Source: Bacillus sp. FSL H8-0547
Lineage (GTDB): Bacteria; Bacillota; Bacilli; Bacillales; Bacillaceae
DNA: 64,000 nt
NCBI GenBank assembly: GCA_038002745.1
Contig: JBBODD010000001.1
Location: forward strand, 1,302,001-1,366,000
Direction of reading: 5' to 3'
The position numbers and the translations under genes were made by a program. Of this stretch, positions 52,463 to 60,158 are shown one piece after another; the first letter of the stretch is position 1, and every line of letters starts with the position of its first letter. The notes under the pieces are model-generated. The model saw nothing but the letters and a program-made list of their open reading frames with translations. It was not told the DNA's origin and ran no database searches.

Positions 52463-53777
52463 CGCTGTTTAACTCCTCTATGCTATAAAATCGCTGATCA
52501 TATTTATCGTACATGCCGACAAGTTCCTCTGTGCCGTCCCTGACAATATAAATTTCAGCGGCACTTGGACGAGCATTATTGCCGTAAATGGTTTCGTATT
52601 CAGGCACAATTTTCCCGTTCTCTGCAGCTGTAAATCCATGGCCAGTCTGCGGGTAGCTGATGTATTCGTTCGGTTTGGCTGCATGCGGACTGTTCATTTC
52701 CTCTGCATAAGGAATTTTGAGCCGGTCGCTTTGATCGGTGGTAAAACGGATGACGGCATATTCTTTGTCCGGCGCAAACGGAGTATTCGGATAATCCATT
52801 CTAAGAGAATGGTACATATCCGCTGAATCCGTAAGATCACTGACATCCTCCATTTTGGCAATACATCCGCCGACATCTGTAATGTCACCGGATAAATATA
52901 AAGCTAACTTGTCCCCGTCAATGACTTTTTGCAGGACAGTCGTGCTCGTGACAGGCGGAACCGCCTCCCGCACACGATGCATGCTGTCCAGTTCTTCAGG
53001 CGTAAGATCTTTATAGTAGGAAGACTGGAGGTCTAAAAACTCATCCTTCGTGAGTCCAGCCTCATCCAGCACACCGTTAATCTCTGCAGCAAACCCTTTT
53101 CCCTGCGGAAGCTTCGCAAAATCAAAACTTGTGTCCATGCCGTGAGTGACGGTTGTAAGTTTAGGTACAGACGGCGCCCCGTCCGGCACATCAGTAAGTT
53201 TCGCAGCTTTGCCGAGCTTGTCAATTCCCTTTCCCCCAAGCAGACCAAGCCCAATGGAGACAATCCCGTATGTGAAAAATTCCGTCCTGCTGTACACATC
53301 TCCATTGATCACTTTTGTTTCCCACGCTTCCGTCAGCGTGTTCCACATGGTTTCAAGCGTTTCAAGGGGATGGATAATCGCATCCCACATCGCTTCGTAC
53401 GTTTCCCATTCAAACAGGGACACAAGCCCGTCCCATGCATCTGTGAGGCCGTTGCTTGCTCCGTCCCACAGCCCCGAGAAAAAACCGCCCCAGCCCGAAG
53501 AAGCAGATGCTTTTGCGGCCTCATCTGCTTCCCTCATGCCAGACGCAGTATTTTCAATATGTCTCTTGGCATCCTCGGTCAATGTATGAAAACGATTGAC
53601 CAAGTGCCTGATTTCTTCCTGAAGATCGAGTGCTGTGCTCACTCTGGCGACAGATGTGAAGCGCAGCCTTGCTGATTCCCAGCTTAAAAGATCCAATGCA
53701 TCACCGGTATAAGAGCGGGACCTGTCAATTCGACTTGCGAATGATTCAAGTTCTTCCGGTCTGATTTTTATTTCCAT
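52455..53777 (-). CDS. WXG-like polymorphic toxin with pre-toxin domain (putative type VII effector)
   Basis: A 440-residue protein. Residues 1-~90 are helical and resemble a WXG100/LXG-type secretion domain (IRPEELESFASRIDRSRSYT), with WES at the hairpin where WXG is usual. Residues ~95-190 are Trp- and Gly-rich and end in NGDVYSRTEFFTYGI ... GLLGGKG, as in PT-TG pre-toxin domains. The C-terminal ~220 residues form the likely toxic domain, with RVREAVPPVTSTTVLQKVI, DVGGCIAKMEDVSDL and YPQTGHGFTAAENGKIVPEY; I cannot assign its activity. A small WXG-like gene precedes it and a probable immunity gene follows. AAAGGAGAGGTAGC lies upstream of the ATG. Confidence 0.72.
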   Translation of the reverse strand: MEIKIRPEELESFASRIDRSRSYTGDALDLLSWESARLRFTSVARVSTALDLQEEIRHLVNRFHTLTEDAKRHIENTASGMREADEAAKASASSGWGGFFSGLWDGASNGLTDAWDGLVSLFEWETYEAMWDAIIHPLETLETMWNTLTEAWETKVINGDVYSRTEFFTYGIVSIGLGLLGGKGIDKLGKAAKLTDVPDGAPSVPKLTTVTHGMDTSFDFAKLPQGKGFAAEINGVLDEAGLTKDEFLDLQSSYYKDLTPEELDSMHRVREAVPPVTSTTVLQKVIDGDKLALYLSGDITDVGGCIAKMEDVSDLTDSADMYHSLRMDYPNTPFAPDKEYAVIRFTTDQSDRLKIPYAEEMNSPHAAKPNEYISYPQTGHGFTAAENGKIVPEYETIYGNNARPSAAEIYIVRDGTEELVGMYDKYDQRFYSIEELNSDD

Positions 53778-53820
53778 GAATAGCTACCTCTCCTTTATCC
53801 CGTGAATGCGGATCTTTCTT

Positions 53821-54183
53821 TTATGCGAAAGTATCTGCAAGATGTCTCAGTCTTGCAATTTCCCCTCTCAGTTCCTGGTACAGCTCATCTTTGACATCAT
53901 CTATTTGAAAAGCAACAGAACGGATTTCTGCATGGATGCTTTCATAGGCAAGCTTTGCCTGTCCTGTCCATTCATCTGCATACTGCTGATGGCTCGTTTC
54001 AAAATGAAACACCCCGTCATCGAACGTGCCCATGGCATTTTTGATGGCAGCAAGATACGCTTCAAGTTCATCTGCATCCCGGTTGTATTCAGCCTGTTTT
54101 CTTTTCCTCTCCAAGTCTTCAAAGAAGTCCTCGATCGTATCCAACAAGTTCTTTCCACGTCCTTCTTCCTGTTTTAGAAGCAT
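53821..54183 (-). CDS. small helical WXG-like protein (toxin partner)
   Basis: A 120-residue all-helical protein with WTG at the turn between two long helices (HQQYADEWTGQAKLAYESIH), the WXG100 pattern. A basic/acidic coiled-coil segment (EDLERKRKQAEYN) precedes it. Such proteins pair with LXG/WXG toxins for type VII secretion. It starts the cassette, 43 nt before the toxin gene. The start is uncertain: ATG 54183 has no ribosome site, while TTG near 54147 has GGACGTGGAAAG upstream. Confidence 0.7.
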   Translation of the reverse strand: MLLKQEEGRGKNLLDTIEDFFEDLERKRKQAEYNRDADELEAYLAAIKNAMGTFDDGVFHFETSHQQYADEWTGQAKLAYESIHAEIRSVAFQIDDVKDELYQELRGEIARLRHLADTFA

Positions 54184-54439
54184 CTTACTAGTTATGTTAA
54201 AATATGGGGATGATTCCTACAACTATCTATTAAACTATTTTTGCATATAGGCGAATATGACTAGAAACCAAATTCACCTTTCCTACTATTAGAATATATA
54301 GAAAACTCCGTACAGTTTATTCCTTCCTTTAAAGGTTTATTTTATACAAAAAAGCGGCGCAAGCCAAGAAACAGCTGAATTCATTTGAATAAATGCCGCG
54401 GGAAACTTATAATTGTAAAATGAACTGATGATTTATGGA

Positions 54440-54445
54440 TATAAT
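54440..54445 (+). promoter_or_regulatory. -10 element candidate in the glnS leader
   Basis: TATAAT lies 32 nt before the glnS start. The nearest -35-like sequence (TTGTAA) is 21 nt away, so the promoter is uncertain. The 290-nt leader shows no T-box consensus; it contains GCGGC ... GCCGC (54357-54400) that could form a stem. Confidence 0.35.
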
Positions 54446-54476
54446 GAAGGTTACATAGAAGAAAGGACGATACATT

Positions 54477-56147
54477 TTGGAAAATAACTCGTCAAATTTT
54501 ATTAAAAATATTATGAAAGAAGATCTGGAAAGCGGCAAGCATTCGACTGTCATCACACGCTTCCCTCCTGAGCCAAACGGCTATCTTCATATCGGACATG
54601 CAAAATCGATCCTTATTAATTTCGAACTTGCCGATGATTTCGGCGGCAGAACAAATCTCCGTTTTGATGACACGAACCCTCTTAAAGAAGATCAGGAATA
54701 CGTTGATTCCATTAAAGAGGATGTAAAGTGGCTGGGGTATGAATGGGACGAGCTTCATTTCGCATCCAACTACTTTGAAGAAATGTACAATCGTGCGGTT
54801 CTGCTTATTAAAAAAGGAAAAGCTTATGTGGATGATCTGACGCCTGATGAAATCCGCGAATACCGCGGCACACTTACTGAGCCGGGAAAAGACAGCCCAT
54901 ACCGCAGCCGTTCAGTAGAAGAGAATCTTGAGCTGTTTGAGAAGATGCGGGGCGGCGAATTCGAAACAGGAACCAAAGTGCTGCGCGCTAAGATTGACAT
55001 GTCTTCGCCAAACATGAACATGCGCGACCCAGTCATCTACCGCGTTTCTCATGCTGTTCACCATAACACAGGTGATGCTTGGTGCATCTATCCGATGTAT
55101 GACTTTGCCCATCCTCTGGAAGATGCGATTGAAGGCGTTACTCATTCCATCTGCACAACCGAGTTTGAAGACCATCGCCCTCTCTATAACTGGGTTGTTG
55201 AAGAATGTGAAATGGAAACGAAACCGCAGCAAATCGAGTTTGGACGCCTGAATATCACAAATACGGTCATGAGCAAGCGCAAACTGAAACAGCTTGTTGA
55301 TGAAGGTTTTGTAGACGGCTGGGATGACCCGCGCATGCCGACTGTATCCGGTCTAAGAAGAAAAGGGTACACGGCTGATGCCATCCGCAATTTTGTAAGA
55401 GAAACAGGCGTATCAAAAGGGTACGGTGCGGTTGATGAGGCGATGCTTGAATATTATGTTCGCGAGGACCTGAAGCTGAAAGCACCGCGCACAATGGGCG
55501 TGCTCAAGCCTCTTAAAGTCGTGATCACAAACTATCCTGAAGGACAAACGGAAATGCTTGATGCAGAAATCAATCCGGAAGTACCTGAAATGGGCTCACG
55601 CCAAATTCCATTCGGACGTGAAATCTACATCGAACAGGACGATTTCATGGAAGATCCTCCGAAAAAATATTTCCGCCTTTTCCCTGGCAACGAAGTTCGC
55701 CTGAAGCATGCTTACTTCATCAAATGTGAAGAAGTCATCAAAGATGAAAACGGCCAGGTCATTGAGCTGCGCTGCACATATGATCCGGAAACAAAGAGCG
55801 GCACCGGCTTTACAGGCCGTAAAGTAAAAGGCACCATTCACTGGGTGGAAGCATCGCAGGCCGTTCCTGCAGAGTTCCGCCTGTACGAGCCGCTTATCCG
55901 CGATGCAGACCTTGAAGCAGAAAAAAGCGAAGAAGAAGCAGAAGAAAAAACATTCCTCGATTTCGTCAATGAAAACTCGCTTGAAGTGGCGCAAGGATTT
56001 GTCGAGCCAAACATGAAAGATGTTAAGGCACACGACAAATTCCAGTTTTTCAGACACGGGTACTTTAATGTTGACCCTAAAAACTCGACTCCCGAAAAAG
56101 CGGTCTTCAACAGAATCGTATCGCTTAAGAGTTCGTTTAAATTATAA
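54477..56147 (+). CDS. glnS: glutaminyl-tRNA synthetase
   Basis: A 556-residue class I synthetase, full length compared with E. coli GlnS. The HIGH motif is in [17 protein letters not shown] near residue 30, the KMSKS equivalent is VMSKRK near 263, and [17 protein letters not shown] belongs to the C-terminal beta-barrel anticodon-binding domain. It charges tRNA-Gln directly. Most Bacilli lack this enzyme and use GluRS plus GatCAB, so acquisition by transfer is likely, yet codon use looks like the neighbours. Start is TTG with GAAAGGACGATACATT; no in-frame ATG lies near. Confidence 0.93.
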   Translation: MENNSSNFIKNIMKEDLESGKHSTVITRFPPEPNGYLHIGHAKSILINFELADDFGGRTNLRFDDTNPLKEDQEYVDSIKEDVKWLGYEWDELHFASNYFEEMYNRAVLLIKKGKAYVDDLTPDEIREYRGTLTEPGKDSPYRSRSVEENLELFEKMRGGEFETGTKVLRAKIDMSSPNMNMRDPVIYRVSHAVHHNTGDAWCIYPMYDFAHPLEDAIEGVTHSICTTEFEDHRPLYNWVVEECEMETKPQQIEFGRLNITNTVMSKRKLKQLVDEGFVDGWDDPRMPTVSGLRRKGYTADAIRNFVRETGVSKGYGAVDEAMLEYYVREDLKLKAPRTMGVLKPLKVVITNYPEGQTEMLDAEINPEVPEMGSRQIPFGREIYIEQDDFMEDPPKKYFRLFPGNEVRLKHAYFIKCEEVIKDENGQVIELRCTYDPETKSGTGFTGRKVKGTIHWVEASQAVPAEFRLYEPLIRDADLEAEKSEEEAEEKTFLDFVNENSLEVAQGFVEPNMKDVKAHDKFQFFRHGYFNVDPKNSTPEKAVFNRIVSLKSSFKL

Positions 56148-56154
56148 TAAACCT

Positions 56155-56196
56155 GAAAAGACCTGATTTCACCAGCTGAAATCAGGTCTTTTTCCT
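56155..56196 (+). terminator. intrinsic terminator of glnS
   Basis: AAAGACCTGATTTC-accagct-GAAATCAGGTCTTT followed by TTCC and more T residues, about 10 nt after the stop codon. Confidence 0.9.
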
Positions 56197-56335
56197 ATTT
56201 TTATTCAAAACATTTCTTCATCTTTCGTCAGCGGTCTATGTTAAAATCTGTCGTTTCATGAGAAGTGAAGTCGAATACACCTGAGATTCTTCCCATTTCC
56301 CCATCAGCGCCCCGAACTTTGATGAACATTGTGTG

Positions 56336-56361
56336 GTTTTACATATTTCGGAATGCGGTAT
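56336..56361 (+). promoter_or_regulatory. candidate sigma-B type promoter upstream of the 29-aa ORF
   Basis: GTTTTA (-35) and CGGTAT (-10) with a 14-nt spacer; each differs by one base from the SigB consensus GTTTAA / GGGTAT. Found by eye. Confidence 0.35.
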
Positions 56362-56429
56362 AAACGTATTAACAAAGTAAATAAGCGAATGGCCAAATAC
56401 ATAATTATTCGAAGGGAGGAACGTGAGAT

Positions 56430-56519
56430 ATGAAGATCAAGGCAGGGAGCTGGAGAATGCTCAGCGCGAAGGAAAAACAGTTCATTTTACAAGCCGTCAG
56501 CCACCGGGTGAAAAAATAA
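56430..56519 (+). CDS. 29-residue hypothetical peptide
   Basis: A very short ORF beginning MKIKAGSWRMLSAKEKQF and ending VKK, strongly basic, with no membrane segment. GAAGGGAGGAACGTGAGAT places a consensus ribosome site 10 nt before the ATG, and a SigB-like promoter lies 70 nt upstream. No family is recognised. It occupies part of the 675-nt gap after glnS; the segment before it (56200-56330) shows nothing else. Confidence 0.45.
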   Translation: MKIKAGSWRMLSAKEKQFILQAVSHRVKK

Positions 56520-56703
56520 TGAAATAGCTGTATTGAGCGCGGGGATTCCAGAATGCCCTGCCGAAGAACAATATGCTTCCGGCCATAAGCTTACCGTCCT
56601 CTTAATCGTTAGGGGCTCGTTTCTGAAAAAAGTGTTTGCCCCTGGCTGGTTCCGTTTGCTGGGGTTGGCTGCAGGATTAATCGAGGTGCTTATAGTATAG
56701 GAG

Positions 56704-56741
56704 TGAAACCAGCTTTCTTGCGGGGGAGACTGGTTTTTTTC
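56704..56741 (+). terminator. possible terminator downstream of the 29-aa ORF
   Basis: AAACCAG and CTGGTTT with a 16-nt loop, followed by TTTTTC. Almost 190 nt after the ORF, so assignment is loose. Confidence 0.35.
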
Positions 56742-56823
56742 ATGGAAAGATATTAATAATAAAAATGTATTAGTGTGGTATACAGACATAAGTAATTAAT
56801 TGGTCGAAAATTAATGGCTTTTT

Positions 56824-57601
56824 TCAATTCTCATTTGTCTTACCGCCCTTTTCTTCCGCCTCTGCATAAAGATAGCCTCTTTCATTAAAATTAAAGCTTT
56901 TGAATCTGATCTTGCAGTACATGATCAACAGCTGTTCCGGAAGAATGAACATCATTGTGAAGAATAGTAGAATTCCTAAAACACCTACTATGGTTTCTAG
57001 CGAGAATCCTGTTTGAATATTTGCGAATAAAAATCGCAGAAAAAATAAAATTCCCATGCTTCCAAGAATGACACTTGGTAAATAATCTGCTTTTTCATAT
57101 TTTTTCCTTAACCGGTCCTTTTTTGTCCCCTGCCTATACTGTCCCTTTTTTAATAGGATGGCCAATCTAATTATAGTTACTAAAAAAACAAGCATCCCTA
57201 TTAAAATGATAATTTCGGTAAAATCAATTAAAGTATTTTCGTCAATACTCAATCCCGATTCAGCAGTTCCTAGATGAACCAGCATTAGAAGCAGGGGAAA
57301 ATAACCAAAAATTATCTGTAATACAATAATGACTAATGAATATTGAATTTTTTGGCTTCTTTTATAAATAAACGGAATTGTGTATACGGTTGATAGAACA
57401 CTTAAAACAACACATAACCAAAACAAATAGAAAAAAACTTCCTCTTTATTTGGAAAAATAGAATATTGGGATATAAATTTTGCAAGGAAGAACCAAAACC
57501 ACTGCAAACAACAGCATACCGCTTAGAGAGCTGGGACTTTGTCTTCTTTTTTTAAAAGGTTCTTTAAATACATAAAAATCCAAAGCATTAAGTTTGTTAA
57601 A
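56824..57601 (-). pseudogene. frameshifted copy of the duplicated membrane protein
   Basis: Two overlapping frames together match the intact gene at 57709. The 5' part begins at GTG 57601 (GGAGGGGGAAGA upstream) and encodes FNKLNALDFYVFKEPFKKRR and SPSSLSGMLL, aligning with the neighbour's start. The rest continues in another frame from LQWFWFFLAKFIS through five membrane segments to FNFNERGYLYAEAEEK. Alignment implies that about 11 nt are missing near 57510-57520, where the neighbour has LGSA. A repaired protein would be close to 255 residues. It may be a true pseudogene or a sequencing error; the downstream frame has no good ribosome site. Confidence 0.75.
56848..56901 (-). repeat. 54-bp direct repeat, copy A (3' end of the broken copy)
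   Basis: Identical over 54 bp to 57712-57765. It encodes the shared C-terminus SFNFNERGYLYAEAEEK. The rest of the two genes is well diverged. Confidence 0.9.
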
Positions 57602-57708
57602 CACTCTTCCCCCTCCAATTAGTGAAACCAATCTTTTTTGGACCGCTTAGTCACGCAAGTAATTAAATAATCAAAAATTAAGCTTTTTTGATGGGCATTT
57701 GTTTACTG

Positions 57709-58470
57709 CTACTTTTCTTCCGCCTCTGCATAAAGATAGCCTCTTTCATTAAAATTAAAGCTTTTAAAACGAAACTTACAATATAAAATGATAAGTTGCT
57801 CTGGAAGAACATATATAAGTGTATACGAAATAGAAATAAACATAGCAACCATTACAATTGTATCTATGTTTGCTATACCCAATACTCTAACTACATGTTG
57901 AATAATATAAATCAAGGCTGTGCTGCTCACAATTATAGTCGGCAAATGAAGCCTCTTTTCAATTTCTTTCCTACGAAGATCATAGGAAGAACCACTTTTG
58001 TAATGCCCTAGATTTATTAAAATGTAATATCTAACAAAAGTACTAACCAATAACAAAACTCCAAAAATCATTGATATATTCGTAAAGGACATCAGCATAT
58101 TTTCTGTTATTTCTTCGTTTTCCCCTATTAAAAACATAGCAATTAAAAAAAATGAAACTCCAAAATTTTGGGTGGTTACTATACTTACAAAATACTGTGT
58201 TTTTTCCGCTTTTTTATAAACAAACGGCAAAGAAAAAAGAATAGAACACCCAATTAGTACCATCGTCATAATAAAATGAACGTCTTTAATTTCATCTATA
58301 TTAGGGTAATTAGTATATTTACCGGCTACATTGTAGGTCAAAAACCATACTAAAAATTGCAAAGCTGAGCCAAGCAAAAGTGCACCTGCAAGGGAATTCG
58401 GACTTTGCCTGCCACTTTCCAACGGCTTTCGCAGAACTCTATAATATTCAACAGACAAATATTTATTCAA
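57709..58470 (-). CDS. six-helix hypothetical membrane protein
   Basis: A 253-residue protein with about six membrane segments and a hydrophilic N-terminal stretch (YYRVLRKPLESGRQSPNSLA). Not recognised. The conserved ends, RQSPNSLAGALL near the start and RFKSFNFNERGYLYAEAEEK at the C-terminus, are shared with the broken copy next door. Start is TTG with GGGGTAATACA. It is not in an operon with other genes. Its role is unknown; small multi-pass proteins near toxin loci are sometimes immunity proteins, but nothing here proves that. Confidence 0.7.
   Translation of the reverse strand: MNKYLSVEYYRVLRKPLESGRQSPNSLAGALLLGSALQFLVWFLTYNVAGKYTNYPNIDEIKDVHFIMTMVLIGCSILFSLPFVYKKAEKTQYFVSIVTTQNFGVSFFLIAMFLIGENEEITENMLMSFTNISMIFGVLLLVSTFVRYYILINLGHYKSGSSYDLRRKEIEKRLHLPTIIVSSTALIYIIQHVVRVLGIANIDTIVMVAMFISISYTLIYVLPEQLIILYCKFRFKSFNFNERGYLYAEAEEK
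57712..57765 (-). repeat. 54-bp direct repeat, copy B (3' end of the intact copy)
   Basis: Second copy of the 54-bp identical segment, 864 bp from the first. Weaker similarity continues beyond the stop codons of both genes (AGTAATTAA ... AAAATTAA), as expected for a tandem duplication. Confidence 0.9.
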
Positions 58471-58596
58471 TGTATTACCCCATTTCTTTTAAGTCTATCT
58501 TCATAAGGGCACCTTCTATGGTTATTTTTTGGTAGCTTTTATTTTATCAAAGGGTGTCTTACTAATTCTAAATTAAAAAATAAACGCAATAAATAC

Positions 58597-58642
58597 AAAA
58601 GAGGCCGTCGCAATAAACTTATTTGCGATGACCTCTCTTTTC
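58597..58642 (-). terminator. intrinsic terminator of the NAD salvage operon
   Basis: On the minus strand AAAAGAGAGGTCATCGCAA ... TTGCGACGGCCTCTTTT followed by GTATTT, downstream of nadE. Confidence 0.8.
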
Positions 58643-58682
58643 TAATAGGTTTTTTCCCAGCCTCTTTCTTTACGTCCCGCTA

Positions 58683-59504
58683 TTATTTCCACCATCCATC
58701 AAACTTGCTTGCAGGCAGCTGGCGCTTGTGTTCGGTCATCAGATAGCGCTTCTCTACTTTAGACGCGACTTCTTCTGATACCGGTTTTCCTTCAAGGTAA
58801 TCATCCAGCTCATCATACGTAATTCCGAGCTCTGTCTCATCTGCCTGCTGAGGTTTATTATCTAGCAGGTCGGCTGTCGGCACCTTCAGATACAGCCTTT
58901 CATCTGCACCAAGCTCCTTAAGCAGACTTCTGCCCTGACGTTTGGACAAACCGGCAAGCGGAAGCAGATCGGCGCCGCCATCTCCGTATTTTGTAAAGAA
59001 ACCTGTTACAGCTTCGGCTGCATGATCGGTTCCAATGACAAGCAATCCTTCCTGTCCGGCGATTGCGTACTGTGTAATCATGCGCGTTCTCGCTTTTACA
59101 TTCCCTTTGTTAAAGTCGCTCAGCTTGTCATCAGCTGCCTGAGCGTACTGATTCTCAAAAGATTCGACCGTTGATTTAATGTCAAATGTGACGGAATGAT
59201 CCGGCTTAATAAACTCAAGGGCAAACTGTGCATCATCTTCATCGTGCTGCACACCATGAGGCAGTCTGACAGCAATAAACTTCGCCTCTTTCATGCCTTC
59301 TTCTCTCAATTCTTCCACAGCAAGCTGCGCAAGGCGCCCTGCAAGCGTAGAATCCTGACCGCCGCTTATGCCAAGGACGAATCCTTTAGCATGTGCTTTT
59401 TTGACATAAGCCTTTAAAAAGTCAATGCGTTCTCTGATTTCGGCCTTCGGATCAATTTCAGGTTTAACATTCAAGTCATTTCTAATTTTCTCCTGCATGC
59501 TCAT
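58683..59504 (-). CDS. nadE: ammonia-dependent NAD+ synthetase
   Basis: A 273-residue enzyme almost collinear with B. subtilis NadE (272 residues). The ATP pyrophosphatase P-loop is [17 protein letters not shown] near 48, and [20 protein letters not shown] near 160 is the second conserved block. It adenylates and amidates deamido-NAD with ammonia, the last step of NAD synthesis. The ATG at 59504 (MSMQEK) is favoured over ATG 59510 because AGGAGG is then 8 nt away and the N-terminus matches relatives. Last gene of the operon. Confidence 0.94.
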   Translation of the reverse strand: MSMQEKIRNDLNVKPEIDPKAEIRERIDFLKAYVKKAHAKGFVLGISGGQDSTLAGRLAQLAVEELREEGMKEAKFIAVRLPHGVQHDEDDAQFALEFIKPDHSVTFDIKSTVESFENQYAQAADDKLSDFNKGNVKARTRMITQYAIAGQEGLLVIGTDHAAEAVTGFFTKYGDGGADLLPLAGLSKRQGRSLLKELGADERLYLKVPTADLLDNKPQQADETELGITYDELDDYLEGKPVSEEVASKVEKRYLMTEHKRQLPASKFDGWWK

Positions 59505-59516
59505 CTTCATTGCCTC

Positions 59517-60131
59517 CTAATGATATAAAGAATGATTTTTAATGTATTCGTAACAGGCATCAGGCAGCAAATAGCGCGGCTCTCCGCCTTTTGAAAACTC
59601 ATCTCTGATGTATGTAGAACTGATTTCCATAGCAAGCCCCTTATCAATCAGGTGAAAAGTGGACCCGTCATCATGGTTTCTGAGAAGCGGCGAGCGGGAA
59701 ATCGTCCGCAGCATATCAATGCCTTCCCTTGCCATGACGATGAATTTATTGCTCGCGACCAGTTCCTGATCGTACTTCCACTTGCCGTCTGCAATATCCA
59801 CAAGCAAATCGGCACCCATAATAAAATAAATCTCATCGTTCGGGTACTTCTTCTTAAAGTGCTCAAGTGTGTAGTAGGTGTATACATTCCAGGCCTCCTG
59901 ATTAATCTCATAATCATCGGCGAGGAACTTATCATTGCCTTCAAGTGCAAGCTGAAGCATATTCCAGCGGTGAAGATCGGACGTTTTCATTGCTTTGTCT
60001 TTCCTTTTTCCCGAACAAGGCAGGAAAATGACCTTATCCAGCCTGCAGCGGTGAGCTACTGTACTTGCTGTCCACAAATGAACATTTGTTACCGGATCAA
60101 AAGATGACCCGTAAATTCCGATCTTCCCCAT
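59517..60131 (-). CDS. NadD-like nicotinate-nucleotide adenylyltransferase
   Basis: A 204-residue nucleotidyltransferase. GIYGSSFDPVTNVHLWTAS at residues 5-23 is the nucleotide-binding motif, with TNVH where most have HxGH, and MEISSTYIRDEF near 170 is the C-terminal ISSTxIR motif. FIMGADLLVDI is also family-typical. It should turn nicotinate mononucleotide into deamido-NAD, filling the step between PncB and NadE in this operon. The standard nadD (yqeJ) is normally elsewhere, so this may be a second, salvage-dedicated copy. GGGAGAGAAGCAAA precedes the ATG. Confidence 0.85.
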   Translation of the reverse strand: MGKIGIYGSSFDPVTNVHLWTASTVAHRCRLDKVIFLPCSGKRKDKAMKTSDLHRWNMLQLALEGNDKFLADDYEINQEAWNVYTYYTLEHFKKKYPNDEIYFIMGADLLVDIADGKWKYDQELVASNKFIVMAREGIDMLRTISRSPLLRNHDDGSTFHLIDKGLAMEISSTYIRDEFSKGGEPRYLLPDACYEYIKNHSLYH

Positions 60132-60158
60132 TTTGCTTCTCTCCCATCAGGCTTCTGT

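Noticed and set aside
52455-53777. ADP-ribosyltransferase assignment for the toxin C-terminus
   Set aside because: No convincing Arg-Ser-Glu or His-Tyr-Glu triad could be identified by eye, so the activity is left open.
54184-54476. Possible T-box leader in front of the tRNA synthetase gene glnS
   Set aside because: No T-box consensus (AGGGTGGNACCGCG type) and no terminator/antiterminator pair were seen; only a short GC stem is present.
56487-56789. Minus-strand open frame of 100 codons in the gap after glnS
   Set aside because: No ribosome site, no recognisable features, and it runs opposite to the 29-aa ORF and a hairpin.
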